NCBI RefSeq assembly: GCF_020536995.1
Contig: NC_068357.1
Location: 60,000,123-60,064,122 of the forward strand
Direction of reading: 5' to 3'
Length of the DNA stretch: 64,000 bases
From: Dreissena polymorpha
Lineage: Eukaryota > Mollusca > Bivalvia > Myida > Dreissenidae
Shown here: piece by piece, positions 12,601 through 27,600 of the stretch
How the letters are laid out: each line of letters begins with the position of its first letter
Position numbering within the stretch: the first letter of the stretch is position 1
The notes under the pieces: generated by a model
What the model saw: the letters and a program-made list of their open reading frames with translations, nothing else
The model's database searches: none
Told to the model about the DNA's origin: nothing
Translations under genes and position numbers: made by a program

Positions 12601-15600
12601 TATTTAACTGTTTGGCGTTTGTCGTTGAATAATAATGTTTATTCGCTCAAGAATAAACTGTCTTATTCAACGCAAACGCTATTTTCCTAAAGGATCGTCG
12701 AAACCCAAACCCCAATTTTATAACCCATCCTATCCAGTCTACTGTAACACATAGACTCGTCCACTAAGTACAAAACCACTGCCCGTGCAAATTGTCGGTC
12801 TTTTACTAGCTCGTCGCATCACAGGGTAGGTCGCGCCATGGTTTACAAGTTTACATTTACCACCCACCCTCTCACTTAACTTGTAATTGTAAAACGATGC
12901 TTGCCAGATTTTTGTTATATTTCAGTGTTGTCGAGAATTACGAGCTCCATTAGAAACCCAAGTCGTCATGGCTGGGACTTAACAGCGTACGGCACACCGT
13001 CAGTCTGTCCAATGGTCTACTTAGTTCGGCCCCCGACGACAGGTTCCTGCGTAATTGACTGTACCAGTGTTAGAGAATTTGCTAGACTTTGATCAGTAAA
13101 CTTTTGTTAATATTGGTTGTTTTCGGGTACAGCTTTCCAGAGTTATTTAACATTCAGTAAAGTTTTATCTCTGGTTTTTACTCTGGCCTTGAAAACACCA
13201 TTTAAGGATAAAGAATAGAAGTGATGTATAGGCATAGTTTCCACGAACACACTTCCCGCTTGTTACAGGGGATAGACATTATGTACTTAAATTTCCCGCC
13301 GTTCTCGGGGGAACCTGTATAATACAATCGATCCCAGCCTTGCCATTATTATACCAAACCTTTAAGATAATAAATAAATTGCGTACTTAAACTGTTTGTC
13401 GTTGAATAATGATGAATACTCATGAACCAAAAATGTATTTTCAGTAAGTGCCTATGTCATTCGTGTAATTTCGATTTTCCGTACGAACTGCTTTCCAGCC
13501 GAGTATTATATGCTAGTTTGAACAAACTGCTCACGTCAGACGCAGTGATGTTGAGCTGCAGGTATCTGTTGCTTTGGGCCGCAAAGAACAACGTGTTAAA
13601 CATGTAGTCCGAGATATAAAAGTACAACATCCGGTCAGTGTCTCTATTCTCGGGCATAGAAGGGGCGGTGAAGGGGGCCTCCGTGGAGGGCGTGGTTTTC
13701 CAATAGATCTCACCCTGGTAGACAAACAATCGTTTATTACATTATCATGCATGCCGCCCGATGAAAATGCGTATTGTAATATTCGCGAATGTTTAGAACA
13801 ATCGCTTCTTTCTATGACACAAGAGTTGGAATTTCTGATAATTACTATTTGTTAAATATGTTTGTTCACACTTATGGAGATGCACAAACATTTGCATACA
13901 TGTAAGTAATTATGAATAATTTGTATCTTTTCAAGTAATAAAACAGATACTAATTGTTGTAATTACGAGACAAATCAGAAATAAAATAGTATGCTCATTG
14001 TCTCATATAACGATACAATAACGATACAACTTTATGTTCTGTATAGCTAGTTATAATGTCGTTGTTTTGAATGGGATATGGTGAATGCATCTAGCTATTC
14101 GTTAACCCTTTGAGTGCTGGAACCGGATTTTAATGGCCTTTGCAAACGGTTTGGATCCAGATGAGACGCCACACAACGTGGCGTCTCATCAGGATCCAAA
14201 CTGTTTGCTATTCTGATAGTATTCTTTAAAAAAATAGAGGAAAATGCTAATTTTAGAAATTCTGCAGACGACATTTTAGCAGACGACAAATTTCCCAGCA
14301 TGTAAATGGTTTTTAGTCTCCACCACAACAGTAGCATAATTCTTGAGGCCTACATTTAAGTTTCTAACCTTATGGAAGGTTTCCATATATGTCGCCTAGA
14401 ACAAGGGCGCCTGTAGCATACTGTAGTCGAGGAGGAACTTGTCAAACGCCACAGTAACTGCGTAAAAACCCATAAGAACATATAAGAAAATACAAGTGCA
14501 AATATATAAAGAAATGCATAAATTCAACTTTGATTGTGAAAATCTGCAAAAGTTGCACAATAGGTTGCATGCCAAATGAGCGTATAAGATTGTCATAGTT
14601 TTAATATCAGTGACCTTCACCCCGACCTGACTGGCCTAAATGCAATTCCAAAGCTAAGTCTGTATTTATGTTAGCAACATAACAAATTTAAAAGTAAATG
14701 CGATTCCCCGCTAGATCCTTATGTACTCTATCTTAATACAAAATAACAAACAAACAAAAAACATCTATCCAAACTTACGTTATTGAGTGTAAATTATCTT
14801 TCTATTTTAAGTATCAGTTGCCCGAGCTCCAACGAACCAAATACAATATTAAGCTGGATGAGCATGCAAACTACCATATCTACATATAGGCAACACTAAA
14901 TGGAAATATCTCTATCGTAACAGAAGGTTTAAAAATAAAAATCGTTATCTATTTTTAGCAACAATGTCAGTGTCCCAATTTTCCCAAAATGCAGTGCTTT
15001 CAGCTCAGACAGACTTGCTTAATGTCTGTCAAAACGCCGAAGTGTCATCATGCTTGGTAAATGCAAGATAAAGTTATTTACCAGCAAACCAAAAACCTTA
15101 ATTAAAATTGTATAAGTCAAAAGAAGCTTATTGTTCTGAATATGTGAATAGAATAAACCATTGGCCATAAGTGCTAGGAATACAATTATAAACGAAAAAA
15201 TAAGAAACTCCTGACAATAAGTGCGGATATCAAATACGTTACATGTAAGTGAAGGAAAGGAACTCCTATAAATAATTGATAGATATAATATAATAGACAG
15301 AAGAAAATATACCCTTGACCATAAGTGCTGCTCATAAAAAGAATAAAGGAAAGAAAGAAACCCCTTCCGCCATTACTGCTAGATACACAATTAATAATGG
15401 GAAGAAAATAAACCCCTCGACTATAGTGCAATGTATCAAATGCATTACGTAAACAGAGGAAACCTCTCGATAATAAATGCTAGATATCAACAAATTAAGA
15501 AAATAAAAATACATTCTTTACGATGAAATATACAAATCATCATTCTATTTTAATACAAACATGCAATCGGTCAGGTTCACTTGCCGCAAACATTTTTATT

Positions 15601-18600
15601 GCGAGCATGGTATCATTACTGTGTGAAACGAAACCATTTATAACGTTATATCGTTCGAGTGTTGTATCATACTGAGTGTCAATATCATATTCATTACGTG
15701 ACATCTCATGAAGACCCTTACTTGGAATGGCGGCAAGTTTTCTCTCGGCATCCGTATTGACAGCCTTGGTTGCCAGCTCGCACATCTGGTCATATTGAGA
15801 TCAAATATTGCTTTATTTTGATAAATTGAAGCAGTAATTTATGAATGTTTTTTCTCTTCTTTCTTCACTGTCATATGTAAGGGGCCTTTTAACAGATTTT
15901 GGCTTGTATTGAAGCATGTCATTAAATGCATTATACACGTATTGATAAATTTAAACATTTGACCTAAAAATCTCCAGTAAAAAAAACAAGAATACAATTT
16001 AACCACTCGAACCACTGACCCCTGGAGTCCCAGAGTAAAAAGTCTCCCGCCTAGACCACTTGACCATCCATGCTCATGCTTATAGCTTATCTCCAAATTA
16101 TTCAATCGTTTCGCGTCGCACGACGCTTGATAAAGTTCAGGTTTTCAAATCGTTAAAAGATGCATATAATGGATATTTATGAGCATGGTAAATGGTCAGT
16201 ATTACTATTTCCTCAAAAATATAATTTAAAAAAATGAAAATTTGCGAATCTGAAACAACTTTTTTTTGAATTGTGTCAATTTACCAAAACGTTAAACGGG
16301 CCCTTTAAGGTAGAATGTTTACAAATTAAATGTTAAGCAATCAAGCCAACATGGAATCGCTCGTACAAACGGACAGTTCGGTCAATATTTTATAATAACT
16401 TGTTTTATCGGCTAAAAGGCCGAACAACACTAACAACAATAATAATAACAACAACAACAACAGAGTGTAAGATTACCTTGGTACGAAGCGTGTGCCGGAT
16501 AGTGTCCTCGACCTTTCCCTTGAGGAGGTTGAGAATCTTCGCTAAGATTTTGCCGTGGAAACGGATGTTTACCGAACCGACGCTACTGGTGCACGTTCCA
16601 GCCGAGACCCTGGGACGACCAGTGGAGTCAACACCTGTACAAATGCATTATTGTTAAGATCTGTGGGTATATAGTATGTATGTTAAAAGTTGTTTCTATA
16701 GTGTATTCAAATTAAGTTTACATTAAAGACTTATGTCTGTCAAAATCGAAATTAATATAATTTCAATCTAAAATAAAACACACGAGTTTGTTGAATTGAT
16801 ACTCATTGCCAATGTCAAACTTTTGTGACAGACAGACGGACGAATGGACGGAATGACGGACGGATGGTGTCAAAAAGCTTCAGAACCACTAGAACGGTAG
16901 CCGCAGCAAACCCCGACTTACATATTGAATGTATGGAAGACAATCTTTATTTGAAAACAAAATGACTCTCAAAAGACAAATACATTTACAGCAGCTACAG
17001 CACCATCAGCAATGAAATGACAACAGTTATATCACTCACCCATATCAATGGACAAATCAAAGCCGACACCGGAAATATCGGCAGAGACATGTCCACTACC
17101 TTTGATTTTTCCTCTGAAACCAAAACGGGTCTCTAAATATCAATAGGACTAGCAAACATGACATAATAAGCCGAACAAGATGCTTGCAATAACATTATTT
17201 TCTTCTTGGTTACTTAGACAATACCGCACGGCTGAGCTGGGCCGGAAGTCTATAACCTGTCCGCTACCGACATAACGGTCCGAGGGCCATTATGCGGCTA
17301 TGTCCGATATGTAATATAAGTCCATATAAACTTAGTTTTAATACATGTTCGTTTTGAACTTTGTATTTTATGTTCTTAATATGATATTAATAAGAAATGT
17401 GATAAAAAGATAATACGTAGCTTTAATATTAAACAAACTTTATTTAAACACATATGTGTTGTTCACTTGTTAAAATATGTACGACATAATAACTGCTTCA
17501 GCAAAATCACTGAATGCTCGCAATGCGGAATGTCAATGTTACAATTCAAGGTCACCGTTGATATATATTTGAAAAAAATCATTTGGAGCTAAAACTTTTT
17601 CATACAATAAGAAACTTTCTAACAACTTGGCAAACGTGATAAGCAAACACGTTGAGACGGAGTTTCGAGCCTAATAACATGTTTCTAGGGCCAATGGCAA
17701 GGTCATCAGATATATTATCCGTATTTTTGTATTATATCTGACATAAATCGATAAGTCTGTACGTATACATACAATATTTTACGTTAGATATATTTACTTT
17801 AACATTCAACTATATATCCATGTGAATTTTCTGTGCAATATTTCGACAAAATCAACATCAGCAATATTTGAATATAACGATGCACTTATGTTTTATTATT
17901 TTTGCCCTTAACCACAAACATTTATGCTTTATTTATCTTGTGTCGTTGGTAATTTTCATAAAAATGGTACAATACAAATGTTTTAAATATATAATTATTA
18001 ATCATTATAAACATTATAATTATCCTTTGGTCATTATATTTGTTTCTTTTTCATTTGTATGTTGTTCACAGTTTTCTTTCGACACATTCAAATAACACTT
18101 TCATAGTCGCGTCATGCGAAAATGGGTCTTATAGCGTTTCGGCTAGCGTAGCTTTAGCACAGCCTGTGCATATGCGCAGTCTGGTCAGGGGCGATGCTGT
18201 CCGCTGTAAAATCTCTCAAGGTTTAATGGTCTCATTGTTTATCTCCTTATCAGACTGAGAGATGCGCAGACTGGGTGGGCTGTAGCTATGATGGGCGCAT
18301 GTGGCATAAGACCAATTTTTGCATGACGCGGGTTACAAAAATTCCCATTGCGAATTGAAAATGGCTCATTTTAGCACAATGCTTTTCGATATAAAATTGA
18401 ATTCAAAATAGCAAATATAGCAAACTTGCAAATAAGGGTAGCCTATGCAGGCGTTCAGGAACGATTTTCAGACGTGCTGACCGAGTACGGCAAACATAAA
18501 GGGTTAGATAATTAAACGAGTTTCCACTTATATGACACTATAATATTTCGGTGACGTTTGTTTTCACATTTTGAAAGCAAAACTGTGTTTATCGATAGTC

Positions 18601-21600
18601 AAGTATGTCTTTCTCTGACGATTTATTGACCGAGTACAGACCCTAAAATTCTGCGATATGGATTTTAACGCGAAATTGTAACAGGGCCACAATTTGTGTC
18701 TAGGTGTTGTTTGGACATGCAGAGATTAGTCCGGAATTCCTTACACTTAACAGAGTTACATCATTTACGTTGTGCACAGAATAGAGGAATAAGCTTGTGT
18801 AATCATCGAATGTATTCGTATCTGCTGGCTTTATGTTAAGGCCATTAAAGGTCAAAAGCTGGGTAAAACAGCTATGCCGAAAAAGAGCATTAGTGTTCTA
18901 TACCGATGTTAAGGTCAGAGACTGGTTGACACCGTTGCTAGGTTTACAAGTTATGCATTAACATTAAAAACAGGGTCAACAGCGCTTTCTTTATGACTAC
19001 CTAATTCATGAGTAAAAAATATTGCTCGCAGATTTATTATTTATTTTCATAAATTATTTTATTAAATATTTTGGATTTTTTATTTGTTCGCGTAGCGTAG
19101 CGTAGCGAACAGCTAATGTTGTTACTGAAAATTTCAAGTCGGTTCGCTGCTATCTACGGAAAGCCTACTACCCGCCACACATGCCGTATCCGCGCGAGAA
19201 AGAGTTGTATAATTTATGCAAAAGGTTTGAGTTCTCCAACTATATTCACTCATAAAACCGAAACATTATTTGAATATCGTGTTAAATGGAATAGTTACGA
19301 ACGGAGCTTATAAAGAAAAGAATCAATAAACAATGTTTGTATTATACGTGTCGCGGAAGATATTGTTTATGAATAATTAAAATAGTCCACTTTCTGCTGC
19401 GTCTTAATAACGTAGTACAGGTCATTCATAATCTGAGGCTATTAATAGATTCGGGAAAACAACACAATAGTATAAGGTTACGCTTGATTATATTCTAAAT
19501 TAATAAAACGTTGAACAAGAGTTCAACGATAACTTCAGGAATACGATAGACAACAACAAAAATACTTCATAATCGCTAAAACCGAATATAAAGAACAATT
19601 AAATATAACACGAATGATCTGTTTCGTAACCTCGTTCATGCTTCTACAGCGGGGATTTCTGGGAAACGTTCTTTTGTTCTCAACAGATAGCGGCGATCTT
19701 TTGCATTTACGGGTGCTAACAACGTAATAGTAGAAGGTTAAGCTTGTTTATATTCACAGTTCTCAATTTATAAAACGTTGTTGTTGGTGGACATGTGTTC
19801 ACCAATTACTACAGGCATCCTCAAAAATGCTTTGTAATCGCTTAAACCTAAAACAACTAAATATAACAAGAAATATCTTTTAAAAATGAAGTCGGCGTAA
19901 ACGCTGACTTTGAAATAAAGTTTGCAATTTACTTTTCTAAATAAATAAATAAAATGAAAACAAAAGTTTAACTATTTTATAACCCATCCTACCCAGTCTA
20001 CTGTAACACATAGACTCGTCCACTAAGTACAAAACCACTGCCCGTGCAAAGTGTCGGTCTTTTACTAGCTCGTCGCATCACAGGGTAGGTCGCGCTATGG
20101 TTTACAAGTTTACATTTACCACCCACCCTCCCACTTAACTTGTAATTGTAAAACGATGCTTGCCAGATTTTTGTTATATTTCAGTGTTGTCGAGAATTAC
20201 AAGCTCCATTAGAAACCCAAGTCGTCATGGCTGGGACTTAACAGCGTACGGCACACCGTCAGTCTGTCCAATGGTCTACTTAGTTCGGCCCCCGACGACA
20301 GGTTCCTGCGTAATTGACTGTACCAGTGTTAGAGAATTTGCTAGACTTTGATCAGTAAACTTTTGTTAATATTGGTTGTTTTCGGGTACAGTTTTCCAGA
20401 GTTATTTTACATTCAGTAAAGTTTTATCTCTGGTTTTTACTCTTGCCTTGAAAACACCATTTAAGGATAAAGAATAGAAGTGATGTATAGGCATAGTTTC
20501 CACGAACACACTTCCCGCTTGTCACGGGGGATAGACATTATGTACTTAAATTTCCCGCCGTTCTCGGGGGAACCTGTATAATACAATCGATCCCAGCCTT
20601 GCCATTATTATACCAAACCTTTAAGATAATAAATAAATTGCGTACTTAAACTGTTTGTCGTTGAATAATGATGAATACTCATGAACCAAAAATGTATTTT
20701 CAGTAAGTGCCTATGTCATTCGTGTAATTTCGATTTTCCGTACGAACTGCTTTCCAGCCGAGTATTATATGCTAGTTTGAACAAACTACTCACGTCAGAC
20801 GCAGTGATGTTGAGCTGCAGGTATCTGTTGCTTTGGGCCGCAAAGAACAACGTGTTAAACATGTAGTCCGAGATATAAAAGTACAACATCCGGTCAGTGT
20901 CTCTATTCTCGGGCATAGAAGGGGCGGTGAAGGGGGCCTCCGTGGAGGGCGTGGTTTTCCAATAGATCTCACCCTGGTAGACAAACAATCGTTTATTACA
21001 TTATCATGCATGCCGCCCGATGAAAATGCGTATTGTAATATTCGGGAATGTTTAGAACAATCGCTTCTTTCTATGACACAAGAGTTGGAATTTCTGATAA
21101 TTACTATTTGTTAAATATGTTTGTTCACACTTATGGAGATGCACAAACATTTGCATACATGTAAGTAATTATGAATAATTTGTATCTTTTCAAGTAATAA
21201 AACAGATACTAACTGTTGTAATTACGAGACAAATCAGAAATAAAATAGTATGCTCATTGTCTCATATAACGATACAATAACGATACAACTTTATGTTCTG
21301 TATAGCTAGTTATAATGTCGTTGTTTTGAATGGGATATGGTGAATGCATCTAGCTATTCGTTAACCCTTTGAGTGCTGGAACCGGATTTTAATGGCCTTT
21401 GCAAACAGTTTGGATCCAGATGAGACGCCACACAACGTGGCGTCTCATCAGGATCCAAACTGTTTGCTATTCTGATAGTATTCTTTAAAAAAAAATAGAG
21501 GAAAATGCTAATTTTAGAAATTCTGCAGACGACATTTTAGCAGACGACAAATTTCCCAGCATGCAAATGGTTCAATTAGTCTCCACCACAACAGTAGCAT

Positions 21601-24600
21601 AATTCTTGAGGCCTACATTTAAGTTTCTAACCTTATGGAAGGTTTCCATATATGTCGCCGAGAACAAGGGCGCCTGTAGCATACTGTAGTCGAGGAGGAA
21701 CTTGTCAAACGCCACAGTAACTGCGTAAAAACCCATAAGAACATATAAGAAAATACAAGTGCAAATATATAAAGAAATGCATAAATTCAACTTTGATTGT
21801 GAAAATCTGCAAAAGTTGCACAATAGGTTGCATGCCAAATGAGCGTATAAGATTGTCATAGTTTTAATATCAGTGACCTTCACCCCGACCTGACTGGCCT
21901 AAATGCAATTCCAAAGCTAAGTCTGTATTTATGTTAGCAACATAACAAATTTAAAAGTAAATGCGATTCCCGGCTAGATCCTTATGTACTCTATCTTAAT
22001 ACAAAATAACAAACAAACAAAAAACATCTATCCAAACTCACGTTATTGAGTGTAAATTATCTTTCTATTTTAAGTATCAGTTGCCCGAGCTCCAACGAAC
22101 CAAATACAATATCAAGCTGGATGAGCATGCAAACTACCATATCTACATATAGGCAACACTAAATGGAAATATCTCTATCGTAACAGAAGGTTTAAAAATA
22201 AAAATCGTTATCTATTTTTAGCAACAATGTCAGTGTCCCAATTTTCCCAAAATGCAATGCTTTCAGCTCAGACAGACTTGCTTAATGTCTGTCAAAACGC
22301 CGAAGTGTCATCATGCTTGGTAAATGCAAGCTAAAGTTATTTACCAGCAAACCAAAAACCTTAATTAAAATTGTATAAGTCAAAAGAAGCTTATTGTTCT
22401 GAATATGTGAATAGAATAAACCATTGGCCATAAGTGCTAGGAATACAATCATAAACGAAAAAATAAGAAACTCCTGACAATAAGTGCGGATATCAAATAC
22501 GTTACATGTAAGTGAAGGAAAGGAACTCCTATAAATAATTGATAGATATAATATAATAGACAGAAGAAAATATACCCTTGACCATAAGTGCTGCTCATAA
22601 AAAGAATAAAGGAAAGAAAGAAACCCCTTCCGCCATTACTGCTAGATGCACAATTAATAATGGGAAGAAAATAAACCCCTCGACTATAGTGCAATGTATA
22701 AAATGCATTACGTAAACAGAGGAAACCTCTCGATAATAAATGCTAGATATCAACAAATTAAGAAAATAAAAATACATTCTTTACGATGAAATATACAAAT
22801 CATCATTCTATTTTAATACAAACATGCAATCGGTCAGGTTCACTTGCCGCAAACATTTTTATTGCGAGCATGGTATCATCACTGTGTGAAACGAAACCAT
22901 TTATAACGTTATGTCGTTCGAGTGTTGTATCATACTGAGTGTCAATATCATATTCATTACGTGACATCTCATGAAGACCCTTACTTGGAATGGCGGCAAG
23001 TTTTCTCTCGGCATCCGTATTGACAGCCTTGGTTGCCAGCTCGCACATCTGGTCATATTGAGATCAAATATTGCTTTATTTTGATAAATTGAAGCAGTAA
23101 TTTATGAATGTTTTTTCTCTTCTTTCTTCACTGTCATATGTAAGGGGCCGTTTAACAGATTTTGGCTTGTATTGAAGCATGTCATTAAATGCATTATACA
23201 CGTATTGATAAATTTAAACATTTTACCTAAAAATCTCCAGTAAAAAAAACAAGAATACAATTTAACCACTCGAACCACTGACCCCTGGAGTCCTGGAGTA
23301 AAAAGTCTCCCGCCTAGACCACTTGACCATCCATGCTCATGCTTATAGCATATCTCCAAACTATTCAATCGTTTCGCGTCGCACGACGCTTGATAAAGTT
23401 CAGGTTTTCAAATCGTTAAAAGATGCATATAATGGATATTTATGAGCATGGTAAATGGTCAGTATTACTATTTCCTCAAAAATATAATTTAAAAAAAATG
23501 AAAATTTGCGAATCTGAAACAACTTTTTTTTTAATTGTGTCAATTTACCAAAACGTTAAACGGGCCCTTTAAGGTAGAATGTTTACAAATTAAATGTTAA
23601 GCAATCAAGCCAACGTGGAATCGCTCGTACAAACGGACAGTTCGGTCAATATTTTGTAATAACTTGTTTTATCGGCTAAAAGGCCGAACAACACTAACAA
23701 CAATAATAATAACAACAACAACAACAGAGTGTAAGATTACCTTGGTACGAAGCGTGTGCCGGATAGTGTCCTCGACCTTTCCCTTGAGGAGGTTGAGAAT
23801 CTTCGCTAAGATTTTGCCGTGGAAACGGATGTTTACCGAACCGACGCTACTGGTGCACGTTCCAGCCGAGACCCTGGGACGACCAGTGGAGTCAACACCT
23901 GTACAAATGCATTATTGTTAAGATCTGTGGGTATATAGTATGTATGTTAAAAGTTGTTCCTATAGTGAATTCAAATTTAGTTTACATTAAAGACTTATGT
24001 CTGTCAAAATCGAAATTAATATAATTTCAATCTAAAATAAAACACACGAGTTTGTTGAATTGATACCCATTGCCAATGTCAAACTTTTGTGACAGACAGA
24101 CGGACGAATGGACGGAATGACGGACGGATGGTGTCAAAAAGCTTCAGAACCACTAGAACGGTAGCAGCAGCAAACCCCGACTTACATATTGAATGTATGG
24201 AAGACAATCTTTATTTGAAAAAAAAAATGACTCTCAAAAGACAAATACATTTACAGCAGCTACAGCACCATCAGCAATGAAATGACAACAGTTATAGCAC
24301 TCACCCATATCAATGGACAAATCAAAGCCGACACCGGAAATATCGGCAGAGACATGTCCACTACCTTTGATTTTTCCTCTGAAACCAAAACGGGTCTCTA
24401 AATATCAATAGGACTAGCAAACATGACATAATAAGCCGAACAAGATGCTTGCAATAACATTATTTTCTTCTTGGTTACTTAGACAATACCGCACGGCTGA
24501 GCTGGGCCGGAAGTCTATAGCCTGTCCGCTACCGACATAACGGTCCGAGGGCCATTATGCGGCTATGTCCGATATGTAATATAAGTCCATATAAACTTAG

Positions 24601-27600
24601 TTTTAATACATGTTCGTTTTGAACTTTGTATTTTATGTTCTTAATATGATATTAATAAGAAATGTGATAAAAAGATAATACGTAGCTTTAATATTAAACA
24701 AACTTTATTTAAACACATATGTGTTGTTCACTTGTTAAAATATGTACGACATAATAACTGCTTCAGCAAAATCACTGAATGCTCGCAATGCGGAATGTCA
24801 ATGTTACAATTCAAGGTCACCGTTGATATATATTTGAAAAAAAAATCATTTGGAGCTAAAACTTTTTCATACAATAAGAAACTTTCTAACAACTTGGCAA
24901 ACGTGATAAGCAAACACGTTGAGACGGAGTTTCGAGCCTAATAACAGGTTTCTAGGGCCAATGGCAAGGTCATCAGATATATTATCCGTATTTTTGTATT
25001 ATATCTGACATAAATCGATAAGTCTGTACGTATACATACAATATTTTACGTTAGATATATTTACTTTAACATTCAACTATATATCCATGTGAATTTTCTG
25101 TGCAATATTTCGACAAAATCAACATCAGCAATATTTGAATATAACGATGCACTTATGTTTTATTATTTTTTCCCTTTATCACAAACATTTATGCTTTATT
25201 TATCTTGTGTCGTTGGTAATTTTCATTAAAATGGTACAATACAAATGTTTTAAATATATAATTATTAATCATTATAAACATTATAATTATCCTTTGGTCA
25301 TTATATTTGTTTCTTTTTCATTTGTATGTTGTTCACAGTTTTCTTCCGACACATTCAAATAACACTTTCATAGTCGCGTCATGCGAAAATGGGTCTTATG
25401 GCGTTTCGGCTAGCGTAGCTTTAGCACAGCCTGTGCATATGCGCAGTCTGGTCAGGGGCGATGCTGTCCGCTGTAAAATCTCTCAAGGTTTAATGGTCTC
25501 ATTATTTATCTCCTTATCAGACTGAGAGATGCGCAGACTGGGTGGGCTGTAGCTATGATGGGCGCATGTGGCATAAGACCAATTTTCGCATGACGCGGGT
25601 TACAAAAATTCCCATTGCGAATTGAAAATGGCTCATTTTAGCACAATGCTTTTCGATATAAAATTGAATTCAAAATAGCAAATATAGCAAACTTGCAAAT
25701 AAGGGTAGCCTATGCAGGCGTTCAGGAACGATTTTCAGACGTGCTGACCGAGTACGGCAAACATAAAGGGTTAGATAATTAAACGAGTTTCCACTTATAT
25801 GACACTATAATATTTCGGTGACGTTTGTTTTCACATTTTGAAAGCAAAACTGTGTTTATCGATAGTCAAGTATGTCTTTTTCTGACGATTTATTGACCGA
25901 GTACAGACCCTAAAATTCTGCGATATGGATTTTAACGCGAAATTGTAACAGGGCCACAATTTGTGTCTAGGTGTTGTTTGGACATGCAGAGATTAGTCCG
26001 GAATTCCTTACACTTAACAGAGTTACATCATTTACGTTGTGCACAGAATAGTGGAATAAGCCTGTGTAATCATCGAATGTATTCGTATCTGCTGGCTTTA
26101 TGTTAAGGCCATTAAAGGTCAAAAGCTGGGTAAAACAGCTGTGCCGAAAAAGAGCATTAGTGTTCTATACCGATGTTAAGGTCAGAGACTGGTTGACACC
26201 GTTGCTAGGTTTACAAGTTATGCATTAACATTAAAAACAGGGTCAACAGCGCTTTCTTTATGACTACCCAATTCATGAGTAAAAAATATTGCTCGCAGAT
26301 TTATTATTTATTTTCATAAATTATTTTATTAAATATTTTGGATTTTTTATTTGTTCGCGTAGCGTAGCGTAGCGAACAGCTAATGTTGTTACTGAAAATT
26401 TCAAGTCGGTTCGCTGCTATCTACGGAAAGCCTACTACCCGCCACACATGCCGTATCCGCGCGAGAAAGAGTTGTATAATTTATGCAAAAGGTTTGAGTT
26501 CTCCAACTATATTCACTCATAAAACCGAAACATTATTTGAATATCGTGTTAAATGGAATAGTTACGAACGGAGCTTATAAAGAAAAGAATCAATAAACAA
26601 TGTTTGTATTATACGTGTCGCGGAAGATATTGTTTATGAATAACTAAAATAGTCCACTTTCTGCTGCGTCTTAATAACGTAGTACAGGTCATTCATAATC
26701 TGAGGCAAGGTTACGCTTGATTATATTCTAAATTAATAAAACGTTGAACATGAGTTCAACGATAACTTCAGGGATACGATAGACAACAACAAAAATACTT
26801 CATAATCGCTAAAACCGAATATAAAGAACAATTAAATATAACACGAATGATCTGTTTCGTAACCTCGTTCATGCTTCTACAGCGGGGATTTCTGGGAAAC
26901 GTTCTTTTGTTCTCAACAGATAGCGGCGATCTTTTGCATTTACGGGTGCTAACAACGCAATAGTAGAAGGTTAAGCTTGTTTATATTCACAGTTCTCAAT
27001 TTATAAAACGTTGTTGTTGGTGGACATGTGTTCACCAATTACTACAGGCATCCTCAAAAATGCTTTGTAATCGCTTAAACCGAAAACAACTAAATATAAC
27101 AAGAAATATCTTTTAAAAATGTAGTCGGCGTAAACGCTGACTTTGAAATAAAGTTTGCAATTTACTTTTCTAAATAAATAAATAAAATGAAAACAAAAGT
27201 TTAACTATTGTGTTTTTTTTACTTGTAAGTTGCATATTCACCGCATGAAATGTGTGTTAGCTTTGTCAAACCACACATTAGTGTAAGTAGATAAAAATAT
27301 ACTACGGGAGTGCACATCATATGTGTTCTCAAATGCCTTATTATGAGTATATTTCTTCATTATCGAAATATATCGTATGTTAATATTTAATTTAAACGCA
27401 TTTAAATAACACTTTCATAGCCGCGTCATGCGAAAATGGGTCTAATGCGTTTCGACCAGCGTTTCTTAAACTCAACATGTGCATTTTCGCAGTCAGGTCA
27501 GAGACTATGCTGTTCGCTATAAAATCACTCAATATGTTATGGTCTCATTATGTATCTCGTGACCAGACTGAGAGATGCGCAGGCTGAGTGGGCTATATAT

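Larger units (their letters stand above)
12715..19973. repeat. Tandem segmental duplication, block 1 (distal to gene start)
   Basis: This is the left copy of a direct duplication of about 7.26 kb. Homology to the right copy starts at ATTTTATAACCCATCC (12715 pairs with 19974) and the two copies abut with only a few bases of shared sequence at the joint. The offset grows from 7259 to 7267 through small indels. By eye the copies differ at about 1-2% of positions. It carries the LBP/BPI exons at 13535, 14369, 15722, 16477 and 17040, one with a nonsense codon. Confidence 0.95.
19974..27209. repeat. Tandem segmental duplication, block 2 (proximal to gene start)
   Basis: This is the right copy of the 7.26-kb duplication, ending at the word AACAAAAGTTTAACTATT that also ends block 1. 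It is slightly shorter, mainly through a missing stretch of about 30 bases near 26706. All five exons it carries are open with intact splice sites, so this is the block that could serve a functional transcript if block 1 is skipped. Confidence 0.95.

Noticed and set aside
12901-13092. 63-aa plus-strand frame present identically at 20160-20351
   Set aside because: Conservation between copies comes from the recent segmental duplication, not selection; no domain.
13574-13855. 93-aa plus-strand frame, repeated at 20833-21114
   Set aside because: It is antisense to the LBP/BPI exon encoding DRMLYFYISDY, which has family support.
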